From positions 23,513,520-23,577,519 of the forward strand of contig CM036257.1 in assembly GCA_020698575.1 (NCBI GenBank): 64,000 nt of DNA, given 5' to 3'. Positions 47,391-58,524 of the stretch are shown here, in pieces (positions within the stretch are counted from its first letter, which is position 1; every line of letters begins with the position of its first letter). The translations under genes and the position numbers were made by a program. The notes beneath the pieces are model-generated. The model made no database searches. It had not been told where the DNA came from and was given only the letters and a program-made list of their open reading frames with translations. This DNA comes from Bostrychus sinensis. Its lineage: Eukaryota > Chordata > Actinopteri > Gobiiformes > Eleotridae.

Positions 47391-47830
47391 GCATAACATT
47401 ATGACCACTGACAGGTGAAGTGAATAACACAGATTATCTCTTCATTGTGGCATATATTAGGCAGTAATGGAACATCATGTCCTCAGTGTTGATGTGTTAG
47501 AAGCAGGAAAAATGGAAATGGAAGAAGAAGGATTTGAGAGGGCCTTTGACAAGGGCCAAATTGTGATGGCTATAGACGACTGGGTCAGAGCATCTCCAAA
47601 ACTGCAGCTCTTGTGGGCTGTTCCCGGTCCTGAAGTGGTCAGTGTCTATAATAAAAAGTGGTCCAAGGAAGGAACAGTCAAGACAAGAAAAGACAGACAA
47701 GCTAATGTTGCTCAAAATGCTGAAAAAGTGAATGGTTTTGATAGAAAGTTTGTTTTTGTGTGGCTTCATATAAGGTGCATAACATTACAACCACCACTAC
47801 AGTATTAGGCAGATGGTCATAATGTTATGC
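47391..47830 (+). mobile_element. Tc1-like element with decayed transposase, 440 bp
   Basis: Perfect 17-bp terminal repeats GCATAACATTATGACCA and TGGTCATAATGTTATGC bound it. Inside, translation gives FDKGQIVMAIDDWVRASPKL, then KWSKEG and NVAQNAEKVNGFDRKF. These match the N-terminal helix-turn-helix blocks of Tc1-type transposases with frameshifts and substitutions. The catalytic domain is deleted, so it is non-autonomous. Related remnants are at 24868 and 10270. Confidence 0.85.
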
Positions 47831-48129
47831 CCGACTTCAGACTTGACTTTGATTTCTGATACTTGGTGTTGTCCCATAAGACTCTTCCAGTTTAAAACCA
47901 CCTCGGGGGCTTGCTGTATTCAAGCACACCTTAATTGAAAAGTATTTGTTAGTGTTCTCCCAAGGCCAGCTCATGTTTGACTGTATTGTGTACGCTTATG
48001 TCACGATACAAAAAGATTCAAAGAAATTGCTTGTTTTTTGGCATCCATCACGTTTTATGTCACACTGTCCCACAAATAACTCTTCTCAGATCTTTTTACA
48101 CAAGGTTATTATTACATGTTGGGTACACT

Positions 48130-48310
48130 ATACAACGGGCTGAATTGTGTTCCCCTTTAGCCATAGCACGAAGCCAGTTTTGGGTGTCCTTAATCCGAAA
48201 TGTTCTTCTGGCTATTCACATTCACAAATTCAAGCTCACGTGTCTTAAAATCATGCTGGAAAATTCCCTAAAATACTTTGTACAGACTGATGTCATCACG
48301 TATACCAGTA
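48130..48310 (+). repeat. Tandem duplication, copy 1
   Basis: ATACAACGGGCTGAATTGTG, TTCCCCTTTAGCCATAGCAC, CTTAATCCGAAATGTTCTTC and GCTGGAAAATTCCCT are repeated 270 bp downstream. Confidence 0.8.
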
Positions 48311-48399
48311 ACCAAAATCATTATAACATCTCAAATTAGCTTGTGTAATTTATGAATCCATTTTTCTGATGTCTAAAATAACATGGATGGCTTCAAGCT

Positions 48400-48560
48400 T
48401 TACAATGGGTTGAACTGTGTTCCCCTTTAGCCATAGCACGCAGCCCGTTTTGGATGTCCTTAATCCGAAATGTTCTTCTGGTTATTCACATTTGCAAAAT
48501 TGAGCTGAAAAATTCCCTCAAACACGTTGTAGACTGGTGTTATCATGATGTAAGCAAAAT
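48400..48560 (+). repeat. Tandem duplication, copy 2
   Basis: TTACAATGGGTTGAACTGTG, TTCCCCTTTAGCCATAGCAC, CTTAATCCGAAATGTTCTTC and GCTGAAAAATTCCCT mirror copy 1 at a 270-bp offset, with a 20-base deletion after the TGAGCTGA block. Confidence 0.8.
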
Positions 48561-48913
48561 GTCTTGTATCCATGCCCTGTCCAGTCACGATAGCTTTATA
48601 TATTGTTATGATATCATTCTTTTTCTTGCTCTGCTCTTATTATGGACCACTTTTGAACTGAAGCATCTACACAACATCGGACAATGCAAGGTTTTGGAAA
48701 TGTAGTCTAGTGTCTGGTTTCAGTAAGGTACTGTATATGAGATGACTTTCTGCAAGTTTCAGCTTGAGAATTGTTCAAACTGGGAAATGTTGCCATCCCG
48801 TCCCATGGGGGAGACTATACCCAGTTGGGACAGAGTGTGCTTTGAACCGCAAGATCCTTTTTTTCTAATGGTTTATGAAGTTATGTCAGCCTGGTTTACT
48901 TCTGTCATACAGC

Positions 48914-48985
48914 AGCACAGATGTATACAGTAGCACAGATGTATACAGTAGCACAGATGTATACAGCAGCACAGATGTATACAGT
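48914..48985 (+). repeat. 18-bp minisatellite, four units
   Basis: The unit AGCACAGATGTATACAGT is present four times head to tail, with a single T/C change at the end of the third unit. The surrounding open frame reads SSTDVY four times, which is a by-product of an 18-bp period. Confidence 0.92.
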
Positions 48986-49267
48986 ATGTTCATACTACTG
49001 CATAATGTTTATATTCTACTTCACTCTTTTCTTTGCTGTATTTGTGTTCTGCTAAGATTTTTTTTCACTTTCACAAGTACTGCCTCTGACAAACTATGTG
49101 GATTTTGTCAGCATTTGGTAAAGAGGAAATGCATAGGTTTTTAAAAACTCTTAATTATAGTGTTCTTGTTTGCATGGGTCTTGTGCAACGGGACACATTG
49201 TAGTACCAAAACTAATGGCCATCTTCCTGTAAACAAATACTGGTTTAAACTAGTTATATTATTAAAA

Positions 49268-49459
49268 GGGCTATATACTGCGCGGAACCCTCAACCTCCC
49301 AGGCCTCTGGTAGAGGACCCGAGCTTGGATGGATGAGACCGCCCGTGGAGGTCATATTTAAACATGCATGAAAGGAACAAAACACAACTCCAGGTATGTT
49401 TTTGATAAAGTAACATTATAACATGGTAGAAGGCTCCAAAAAGTCAATAATATAGCTCC
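49268..49459 (+). mobile_element. Miniature element family B, internally deleted
   Basis: It starts GGGCTATATACTGCG and ends CAATAATATAGCTCC, with ACTCCAGGTATGTTTTTGAT and AACATGGTAGAAGGCTC between. The middle found in other copies is missing or replaced. Confidence 0.6.
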
Positions 49460-50959
49460 TGTAAATGATTATACTATTACCTTTATAGCACATGCATTTA
49501 AATATCTGCTGTTATTTCAGTCATCTATTGAGAGGCTTCAAAAAGCTTGAAATTGAAACTACAGTGAATCTTCCTGTGACACACTTTTGGATCCTGAACC
49601 CCAATTTGAAAACCAAATGTTAAGTTATACATAGCATAGTTCAAAATAGATACGTGTGTTTACAGGAAAGATTGTATATTGCTTTTTGCCTTGCCAGTCT
49701 GCATACTTGCAAACAAAATGTCTCATTCAAACTCAAACAGTAAAAGTACCTTAAACCTCCCTGATTTTTTTTTAAGAGTGTCACTTTGTAAGAAGATGTC
49801 CCATCCAACCCAAGTGATAGCTGACCAAGAACATTTTAAAAATCTGTCCTAAGAAATACCGCACTACCTCAAAACACCCCATGTCTCTCCAATCCCATGT
49901 TATGATTAAGTTTTTCCATTTTTCACTCCTAACTTCACGCCCTCCCTCACATTCCCCAGGTCCACATCTCTATCCATGGCTCTCTCTTGTACTAATGCTT
50001 TCTTCACACACATGTTCCCCTCTCTCCTCCTCCTTTCCCATCTTGCCGCTCCACCACTGGCACCACTGGGGAACGGCTTATTGAAATGAATCGCTGGATA
50101 GAACAAAGTTTCCATCCCATTTTTTTTTTTTCCTTTTTTTCCCCTACTCTTGCCCTGCTCGGCTCACGATAGATTCAGCACTGATGTTGCAACAAAGTGC
50201 CTGCGCGCTTCTATCAGCTCTGTGGAGAGAGGCCATATATGTGGAATAAAAGGCAGGATGGGATCTGAAAGGGGTTGAAGGAGATTGGTGGTGCTGTTAG
50301 AGGAAGAAAGGGGTAGCAGAGAGGGGCTGATGGAGAGGGCACTAAAGCTAGAGGCAGGATTGTAAAATGGACTAAAGACAGAGCGGACATGTTGCAATTA
50401 TGTGTAAAGCTTATACATTAGCAACTGCAATTCTGCCTTAATTAAACTTTGGATATAAGATGTTCTCCCTTTATTATTATGCTGGTTTCTTTTTGGGCAT
50501 TCAGGATTCCTGCAGCGTCCCTACACATGTATCCTTACTAAATTGATGAGTCAGTTTCCCCATAAAGCAGTAGTACTCAACTGGTCTGACTATGGGACCC
50601 AGTGTATTTTGTGTAATTCTTAGGGCTTTCGAAAGCTCAACATTGAAACCCTGAGATTACCAGGTGACCAGAAAAACTAAATCTCACCAAAGTGACATTA
50701 GAAGAAGCTAGTTGAGGTTGTACTGACCATTGTACATGGCTCATTTATGGACAAACTACAGAAAAAGCCAATTTGCAAAGGCTCCCAGTGCTTCTGAAGA
50801 GACCGAGATGAACGAGTGTGAGTGAAATGTTTGTCACTGCAATAGTCAATACTACACGTTGTATTACAGAACCTCACTGACAACATGTCAGTAAACACCC
50901 ATGTTACGTGTGTGATATGGGCCATTTTAATTTTGAGCAACCCCAACTCTGCAACATTC

Positions 50960-51135
50960 ATTCATGTTTCTGTTAAGGGTTGCAGGTGAGTCTATCCCAG
51001 CAGCTGTAGGTCCTAAGGCCGTGTACACCGTGGACTGTAGCCAGTTATTGCCAGGGGAGTATCACAGGAAGGACATGAAGATCAACCCCTCAACCTCCTG
51101 GCTGAGTGGCAGGAGCACTAACCACTCTGCCTCTG
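50960..51135 (-). repeat. SINE fragment
   Basis: TTCATGTTTCTGTTAAGGGT, CTATCCCAGCAGCTGTAGG and GGCAGGAGCACTAACCACTC read as an inverted SINE tail and A-box region. Confidence 0.5.
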
Positions 51136-51439
51136 TGCACTCTTAGCTCTATAGCAGTAAACACTATAAAAAGAAAATTGAGGTGACTTGCCATTAGAGG
51201 TTTCTTATATTATAACTGAATGGGTTGACCACTCCACCATCTCTTTTCTCTCATTCCCAGAGCACTCACAGGGGGCTCTGCACATACTCAGTCTCAGGCA
51301 GCAGATAAAGAACAGAGAAAAGTGGGGCTGCTATTTCTGTCACCACAGCAACAACACTGTATTTCCTTTAAGTCTATACTCTTTGTGCATTTTATATCAT
51401 TTTCAAGGCAGCACCATTCCACAGTACTACAAATGTATG

Positions 51440-51764
51440 GATATTGTAGCACATTGCCGAGGTAGATAGCAGTCTTCTAACACCATGAAGGACTTGGGTT
51501 TGATTCCCGGGCCAGACAGAGTTTTCTGTGTGGAGTTTGCATGTTCTTCCCTATTCCTCTGGGTGCTCCGGTTTCCCCATCAGCCTAAAGAATGCACAAT
51601 CTAATCCTCCAGCTCGGTACTTCTGACCAGGATCCTGGCTCAGATCTGGGGAAGGGTCCCCAGGCGCTGCACTGCGGTCGCCCACTGCTCCTGACAGGGT
51701 GCCCCCAGCGACTTGTGAAATGCAGAGAACTAATTTCCCTACAGGCACAATAGAGTCTACCTTA
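51440..51764 (+). repeat. tRNA-headed SINE, third full copy
   Basis: A B-box-like GGGTTTGATTCCCGGGCC is followed by TGTGTGGAGTTTGCATGTTC, GGTGCTCCGGTTTCCCCATC, ACCAGGATCCTGGCTCAGAT and the GAACTAATTTCCCTACAGG tail. It is in the opposite orientation to the copies at 13767 and 37263. Confidence 0.78.
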
Positions 51765-52610
51765 CCAGATTTATGTAAAAATGTGTCTTTTCAAGTCACT
51801 TCTTTACCAGACAATTTTATTGTTACACAGGCTGTGGAAGATGCAAAGAAAAAGTGTGTTTAGGCATCAGAGGAAACTCACAAAAAAGTATTTTTAGAGA
51901 TGCTGTATAACCATCTGATTATAAATGTATCTGGTGCATGCAGACAATGGGGGAAATTAAGTAATTTAAAACTCTGCCACTAGACACTTTTCTTACAGAA
52001 GAACAGTACTTTCTTTTTGGATTACATTAGAGGAAATTTTCTCTCTCTGTACATAAACGCTAACAGTGGCATAATGCTGCCACATAAAAAGCACCGATAC
52101 CAAGTAGAAGCCATGTCTAAAGTTACATAGAGATGAAAAGGAAATATGCAATAGGAATTAAATTTTTCCAGTGTATATTATGCCTCTTGAGCTGTCTTCA
52201 TGTTGTCACGTCACCCTGCTGTGGCCTTAAATTTAAATATATACTGTACTTCAGTTAAAAGCTTGAGATTATGAGCCAATTCATTTTCTGATCTTAAATA
52301 TCATGTGTAATTATTCTAGTATTTAACGTCATCAGATGAAAAGCAACAGACCCAGGTGCACGTAATCAAGGTTTCAAAGGCAGCTCTCTTCAGCATCACA
52401 AGAGTAGGAGATTATATGTCATGACATTTGAAAGAAACCAAAGCTTTTATGGAAAGATCATCATGTAGGAAGTCTAGTATGATGTTGTAAGTTGCACCAT
52501 TTATTTTTAATTTCTAGCTATCACACGAAATTTGTAGGGTGTTGGTATATTAAAACTCGTGGAAATTTACCTTAATTTAGTCTGTCATGGTGAATCCCAG
52601 AACATTAAAT

Positions 52611-52886
52611 GGGTTATATTCTGCTTTTATTCATATTTTTAAGTCAATCTTGGTCACATCTATAACAGCAGCATCCTTAAATGTTTTGTATGATGCTATT
52701 TTACTACAATATTGAAAAATAGCTATGAGGACTGGTTGTAGAGGGATTGTTGATTGGTCAGAGCGACCGTGCCAGAGAATAGAGGATTACTTAAACAGGC
52801 GTGGATGAAGCAAAATACAACTCCAGGTGTGTTTCTGATGAGGGAACATCATTATAACTTGGTAGAATTTTGCATAATAAAGCCCC
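52611..52886 (+). mobile_element. Miniature inverted-repeat element, family B
   Basis: The left end GGGTTATATTCTGC and the right end GCATAATAAAGCCCC pair. The interior contains CAATCTTGGTCACATCTATA, GTTGATTGGTCAGAG, CCGTGCCAGAGAATAGAGG and ACTCCAGGTGTGTTTCTGAT. Confidence 0.7.
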
Positions 52887-52934
52887 TTCAAATGTGCAAA
52901 AATGTAGAAATATTAATATTCTTCCTCTGCAGGG

Positions 52935-53270
52935 TGGCTTAGAGATAGAATGAGGAGCTCAGTCACTTGGGAGGATGTCAGAGTAGAGCAGCTGCTCCTC
53001 CACATCGAGAGTAGCCAGCTGAGGTGGTTCAGGCATCTGTTCTGGATGCCTCCTGGACGCCTTTCTGGGCATGTCCCACCGGGAGGAGGCCTCGGGGCAG
53101 ACCTAGACTGGAGGGACTATGTCTCTCGGCTGGCTTGGGAACACTTTAGGATTCCTCCGGGCGAGCTGGAGGAAGTTTCTGGGAAGAGGGAAGTCTGGGT
53201 ATCCCTGTTTAGACTGCTGCTCCCGCAACCTGGCCCCAAATAAACGGAAAAAGATGGATGGATGGATAAT
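52935..53270 (+). mobile_element. LINE 3' end with TGGA tail
   Basis: The + strand frame reads RMRSSVTWEDVRVEQLLLHI, ESSQLRWFRHLFWMPPGR, LDWRDYVSRLAWEHF, IPPGELEEVSGKREVW and QPGPK before a stop. I recognise this as the C-terminal end of a common fish non-LTR retrotransposon ORF. After the stop come AATAAACGGAAAAAGATGG and a short GGATGGATGG repeat, typical of its 3' terminus. It is 5'-truncated, as expected from target-primed reverse transcription. The frame is still open for about 98 codons, so it may be fairly recent. Confidence 0.82.
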
Positions 53271-53329
53271 CTGTATACCTACGTGTACAGTTTTATTGAT
53301 TTTACATTTGATTGGGCACATTTTGTTTT

Positions 53330-53615
53330 TAGTAACACAAATGAATAGGGGCACATGATGGCAGAGTGGTTGGCCATCCCTGGGTGCTCTGGCTTCCTCC
53401 CACTAAAGATATGCATGTGTCAGATGGATTGGTGACTCCAAAATGCTCCTAGTTAATGAATGTTAGAAGAAATGGTTAGCTGTCAGTTTATGTCATTGAT
53501 TACTGTCCAGGTTGTACCCTCCTAAGGTCCACAGCTGCTGGGATAGGCCCCAGACTCCTGCAACTCCTAAAGGGGAATAAGCAGCAGAAGATGAGTGAAT
53601 GAACAATAATAGAAT
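53330..53615 (+). repeat. tRNA-headed SINE, degraded
   Basis: GATGGCAGAGTGGTTGGCC (A-box-like), GGTGCTCTGGCTTCCTCCCA, GGATTGGTGACTCCAAAATG and TGCTGGGATAGGCCCCAGAC in order, ending AGAAGATGAGTGAATGAAC. The B box is lost. Confidence 0.6.
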
Positions 53616-54309
53616 ATAGTGTTAAGATATGCTATGGCCTATAATGCTAGTATATTGAGTAACCCCAAAACACTCCAAGATTGAGCATGCAGCAGAGATA
53701 GAGAGTAGAGAGTAAGCACTTGAAAGAATATGGTCCCATTGCTTTAATACACAAATGATTGACAGCTCGAGTGCTCTGGTCAAATGAATCATTGACTTGC
53801 TGTGTGTGTTGTCTCAGCTACTGCTTCTGTCCAGCTCTGAGCGAGAGAGTGGGCAGTCTGATGTCTGTAATGTATGGCTTTCTTTACGCCCACTGCGAAT
53901 ATTCCTCTGCACTACAGTACCAACATGAACAAATGAATCGAATCATTGTGGTGAGAGCGTGGGAGAGTGCTGCAGGCCCAGGACGGAGCAGGGCACTTTG
54001 AGAGCCAAGCTATATGCCTCAGTCCACTGGCAGAGAGAGATAGATTTAAGTATGATGCATTGCTGTTTCATTATAGAGAAAACTTTATCTTTACATCAGC
54101 TACTGGTAATGAGCGCTCCAGTTTCAAGTGGTTCCTGTAACCTTTGTACTGGTCCCAGGCTCACATGAAAGAAGGAAGGGCATCGGGAAAGACCTCCAAT
54201 TTAAAAACATCAGCCAAATACCAATGTGAATTATTTGAAGTGGAAAGAAGGCCAGACTTAATGAGTGGTGCAACAGCTCATGACTCCATCTAGTGGTGGT
54301 ATAAAATGA

Positions 54310-55145
54310 CAGTGTAGCATTATTTATTAGTAAAATCATAATGCTCCAGTAAAAGTACCTAACAAAATAATTACGTGAGTAAAGGTACAAAAGTATTGCC
54401 TGTAAAGTAAAAAATTAAGTATTACCAATTCCGGTACTGCTATTTATACTACTACTACAGTGTTACTAATACCACTACTTCACCTGCTACAGCTATTATT
54501 TATTACTAGTAATATGACTACTGCTATTATTACTAGTTGTGCTATAACTCATACTACTACTGCCGCAACTACAACCACTGCTACTATTACTATTTCTACT
54601 TCTTCTACTTTTTCTTCTTCTACCCACTTTGCCATTGAGGTAAAAAAATACTTTAACTCATTTTAGAGAATATAAATGTATTTGCATAAACATATCCTTA
54701 CCTGAACTATGATACTATAGATGAGCTAATAGACTTTATGTAACAGACCTAGACACATTTTAGCCCGTACTGAGAGAATATCTCTCCTTTAATGTGGTCT
54801 CCATAAGGTTTCTTATTTTTATCCCACAGCTGGGTTTTTAGGGTTTTTTTCTTTACCAAGAAGGAGGGTCTAAGGACAGGGGATGTCCTGGGACTGTTTA
54901 GTTTAGTGTAGTTATTGTTTATGTCTGATTGTGTGTTTATGTTTGATAAACTGTTTGTAAAGGCCTTTGAGGCGACTGTTGTTGTGATACTGGGCGATAT
55001 AAATAAATTGAAAATTTGAAATGAAAAGTACACTCATATTTACTAAAAAGTCTACTCAATTAAAGGTCAGTTTAAGAAAATGTACTTAGAAACTACAAAT
55101 TCTAGACCACTTGAGTAAAAATGTCCAGTTACTTCCCACCTCTGC
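54310..55145 (-). repeat. Repeat complex: TAC-rich array inside an AGTAAAAGTACC-type element, plus a LINE tail
   Basis: AATGCTCCAGTAAAAGTACC and TGAGTAAAGGTACAAAAGTA open it, and TGAGTAAAAATGTCCAGTTAC and TTCCCACCTCTGCA close it at about 55145. Between them lie an imperfect TAC array (54430-54630) and a LINE-type tail (54830-55020, GGTCTAAGGACAGGGGATGTC, TACTGGGCGATATAAATAAATTG). The outer element looks like a fish hAT-type repeat whose terminus reads TGCAGAGGTGGGAAGTAACTG. Confidence 0.5.
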
Positions 55146-56094
55146 AAAGAACAGATACTGTATGTTTGCGCACTAGCCTAAACATCACAAAACCCAACAT
55201 TTCCTGCATTAATCTATGAGTTACTTTCTAAAGCAACATATCAAAGCCAAGGTATTCTGTGCAGATGTGAATAACAAAATCCTGTGCCAAGACCCAAGCC
55301 AATCTCAGTCTTGTGACAGACAGAGAAAAGGCCAAAGACAAAAGGGATTCACGGGAACAAAAAAGTGGTAGACATGAAAGAGGTGAAGCTGCCTGGATGG
55401 AGAGACCTTGATAAAAGCCAGAAAGCCTGGAGTCAAGACCTCTGTCCAACACTGACACCCCATAGTCCAGTCCCTATACCTGTTTTGGACTTTTTTTATT
55501 TGTAAATAATGGGTCCAACCTCCACAGTGTCCAATTGATTGATCTGTGGTCAGCCTGGTTTCTCTATCTTCTCACATCTGTCTAAACGAAGAAGCAGCAG
55601 ACAGCCTGGAGATTAGACAAGGCCCGGAGCAGCTGGGAAACACTGAATGGGAGGGAGGGAAGAATCGGCAGCAGTCTCTCCACAAAGGTGCCTTTAGAAA
55701 ACAGTCCTGACCTGAGATTTTTCACAAGAGCTGCTCGGTGAATGCAGTACAGCGGAGGAATACAAAGCAGTGACACACAACGGTACGGTTTCATTCAGAA
55801 AAGCGAAGGCCGAGTGATTCCTGGAGATTCTGGAAATATCATCTAGTCCCAGAGGCCACATGTCACTGCACAGTGGTTTTGTTCTGGAGTGAATTTCCTT
55901 ATGAAAAAATTGTGCCATCCTCCTAAAAGGGAGCATTGAATAGAAAGTATAATGTGCAATGTCTAAAAGCTGGTAAAAATGTTTACTTTATATCAATTTA
56001 GCAAAGTTAGCCTCAGTGGCTAGCCTTAGCTTCTCCATGGTTAGTAGCTCACCAGTGGCTTTTATGCATAATTTTAGAGAGTGCACAGTGTTCC

Positions 56095-56415
56095 AATCTT
56101 TTGAACACAAACAGAGGGGGAAAAAGATGTTTATTTTGAGGCCATTTTACTACAAAATACCCGTTTTTTTTGTTTTTTTTTGGATAAATGAATGAGAGCA
56201 GATTGGATGTAGCGGGCTTGTTGATTGGTCAGTGCTTCCCGGAGTGGGCGGGGGGGCTGTGGAGTGTTTTGAGGGCTCAGAACAGCCGTGCCAGAGAATA
56301 GAGGCCTACTTAAATATGGGTGAAAAACACTATTCCGGGTATGATTTTAATGAGGGAACATTCATAACATAACATGGTAGAAAGCTCAGAAAAGTCAATA
56401 TTGCATAATATGTCC
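56095..56415 (+). mobile_element. Miniature element family B, 5' end lost
   Basis: CCATTTTACTACAAAATACC, GTTGATTGGTCAGTGCTTCC, GGAGTGGGCGGGGG, CAGCCGTGCCAGAGAATAGAGG and a right end GCATAATATGTCCCT. Confidence 0.6.
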
Positions 56416-57642
56416 CTGTTAAAGTGAGAAAGATTACACTTAAATGAGCATTCAGTCTGTGCACAGAGTACTCTTAAAATATATTATGTGCAATGTGCAT
56501 GCATACATTATCCATATCAGACTAAATGGAAAGTTATAGCCTTTTTAACTGCATATATAATATTGAGTTTTCTGAATAGTGGAAGGGAAACTGCATATCT
56601 AATATTACAGGAACATAAATTATTACTTAAAAATTTAACTATATTTTTCCTGAATTATTTATAGAGTCATATCATAAATACAGATATTGCTTTTATGGAA
56701 AAAATTTGCAAAAGACTCATAGCTTTTGTGTTGGTTTTAGCATTCCCTTTATTCCTATACTTTGGCAAAAGATTAAAAAGTGTCTGACAACATGAATGTC
56801 CCATCAATAAAAATACAGTCCCTGTTCTGTCAATAGAAATTAATATCCCGAATAAAGAAATACTTACACAGCAAGAATAATCAATGCATCGTTTTACATT
56901 GCATATTTTTCCATCACTGTTTTTATTGCTTTGTCTTCAGCTTGTTTCTCTCTTCACTTCTGGTTCATTTGTAAATCTCTCGGCTTATCCGGCTAGCTCC
57001 ACAAAATGCGCACTATTCCTATGCACATGCTAAGAAAAGGGCTTCCTCTTTACATTTTTGCTCGGCTCAGCATCGAATCAGCTTAAAACGCAAAGCTGCA
57101 TTGAACCATGCTGCACAAAGGATCGCTGTGTCATGAAGGGAAAACAGGAAGCCAGAAAATCTTTGTGTAAAGGCAATGAATTGTCAGATGTAAATGTTTT
57201 CGAGTGATGTGAAGCCTATGCTGCCTCATAAATTGTGTCCTTATTTTTCTATGGTTTTAAACGGTTTTGTATGGAGTTTAAAATGATAATAAAACTTCTA
57301 CCTGTCCTTTAAAGATGTATTATTAGTAACTGGTGACTGGATTGCCCCTAGAAAATAAGTGTGTAACTGTTTGCTTGGATTTGGTGACTTGGGCACAACT
57401 CAGAACAACTACATTTGACTCTTTTGAGCTCCTAAACCTGTGTTGAAGTTCAGATGTGTAAAGAGTTACAGAAAAAAAAACATTTTTATAAATACAAGCC
57501 ACATTACATATGTCTCTGCCACACTAAGTGAAGAGCTTCATTTCCGCTTGAACCCTTCACAAAAAAAGCTCCTCAACCTCTACAGACTGCTAAACTAATG
57601 GGCAATCAATTCTGATAAAGAAAGAAATGCTATTTACATCAG

Positions 57643-57965
57643 GGGTTCTCAAATGTTTTAGGGCAAGGGATTCCTTACAGAGGAGAAAAAAATCCCAAGA
57701 ACCCCTTTATAGGGTCCTTCGCTCGATCAATGTGAGTTATGTGATGCGTAATAATCATCAGGAGTTTTAAACACCCTGAAACCAAATTTAAGTGAGTGTA
57801 ATTTGCTCAAAATGTTTATTTCATTGCTGTAGTGATTTCCATTAACATGATTGAATGTTTAAAATTATGTGCCATAACAAAATTAATGATTAAAAATTAT
57901 TAATAAATTATATATTTTTTCTCAGGCCCCCAACTTATAGTCCAAGGACCACAGTTTGAGAATGG
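57643..57965 (+). mobile_element. hAT-like non-autonomous element
   Basis: The left end CAGGGGTTCTCAAATG and the right end CAGTTTGAGAATGGTGG are inverted. GGATTCCTTACAGAGG, CCAAGAACCCC and GGCCCCCAACTTATAG recall hAT repeats with CAGGGGTTCTCAAAC ends. No clean target duplication. Confidence 0.55.
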
Positions 57966-58036
57966 TGGTTTTACGTAAGTCACATAACAGCCTAAAGCGC
58001 AGATTCACCAAAAACAAAAGTAACTGCAGTGCTCGA

Positions 58037-58393
58037 AATGTCAAAAAAGACTGTCCTATGAAGTCAGATGAAGCTGATTTGCAGCCTAAACCGAGCTTCT
58101 CTGTACATTATCAAATGTTGTCGGACCCCCCTTTGTCCAAATTCAATCTGGTCCCTTATGTGAGGTCATGGGTGGCCAAATGACACAGGAGTGCCCCGGA
58201 CGCACGGAGTAAAGTGCAATGCAGGGCAGAGGAGGAGTCGCAGGACATGGGTGCGGTGTGGGATGTATTAAATAACTAGATACGCTAAAGGATTTCCAGG
58301 TTATAATGTATAATAATGTTAATATGTTAAAATAAAACTAAAAATTTAGTATAAATAAGCAATTGCTCGGTATTTTGGCATTTGTGTGCGCTA
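58037..58393 (-). repeat. Dispersed repeat, inverted copy of 18447-18795
   Basis: CAGATGAAGCTGATTTGCAG, CTTATGTGAGGTCATGGGTG, CACGGAGTAAAGTGCAATGC and GCTCGGTATTTTGGCAT are the reverse complement of blocks at 18447-18795, in inverted order. Confidence 0.75.
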
Positions 58394-58401
58394 AAGGTCA
58401 T

Positions 58402-58524
58402 TGTACCTGTCCCAAGCTTGGATAAATAGAGAGGGTTGCATCAGGAAGAGCATCTGGCATGAAATCTTTAACAAAATACCCATGTGAATATTATGCTGTG
58501 ATGACCTCTGACAGAAAGAAAGCA
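58402..58524 (+). repeat. LINE/SINE 3' tail (RTE-like fish repeat)
   Basis: CCCAAGCTTGGATAAATAGA, GAGGGTTGCATCAGGAAGAG, CATCTGGCATGAAATC and GTGATGACCTCTGACAG follow the tail order. It abuts the 58037-58393 repeat. Confidence 0.6.

Noticed and set aside
48914..48985. CRISPR-like direct repeats
   Set aside because: The units abut without spacers and the host is a vertebrate genome; this is a minisatellite.
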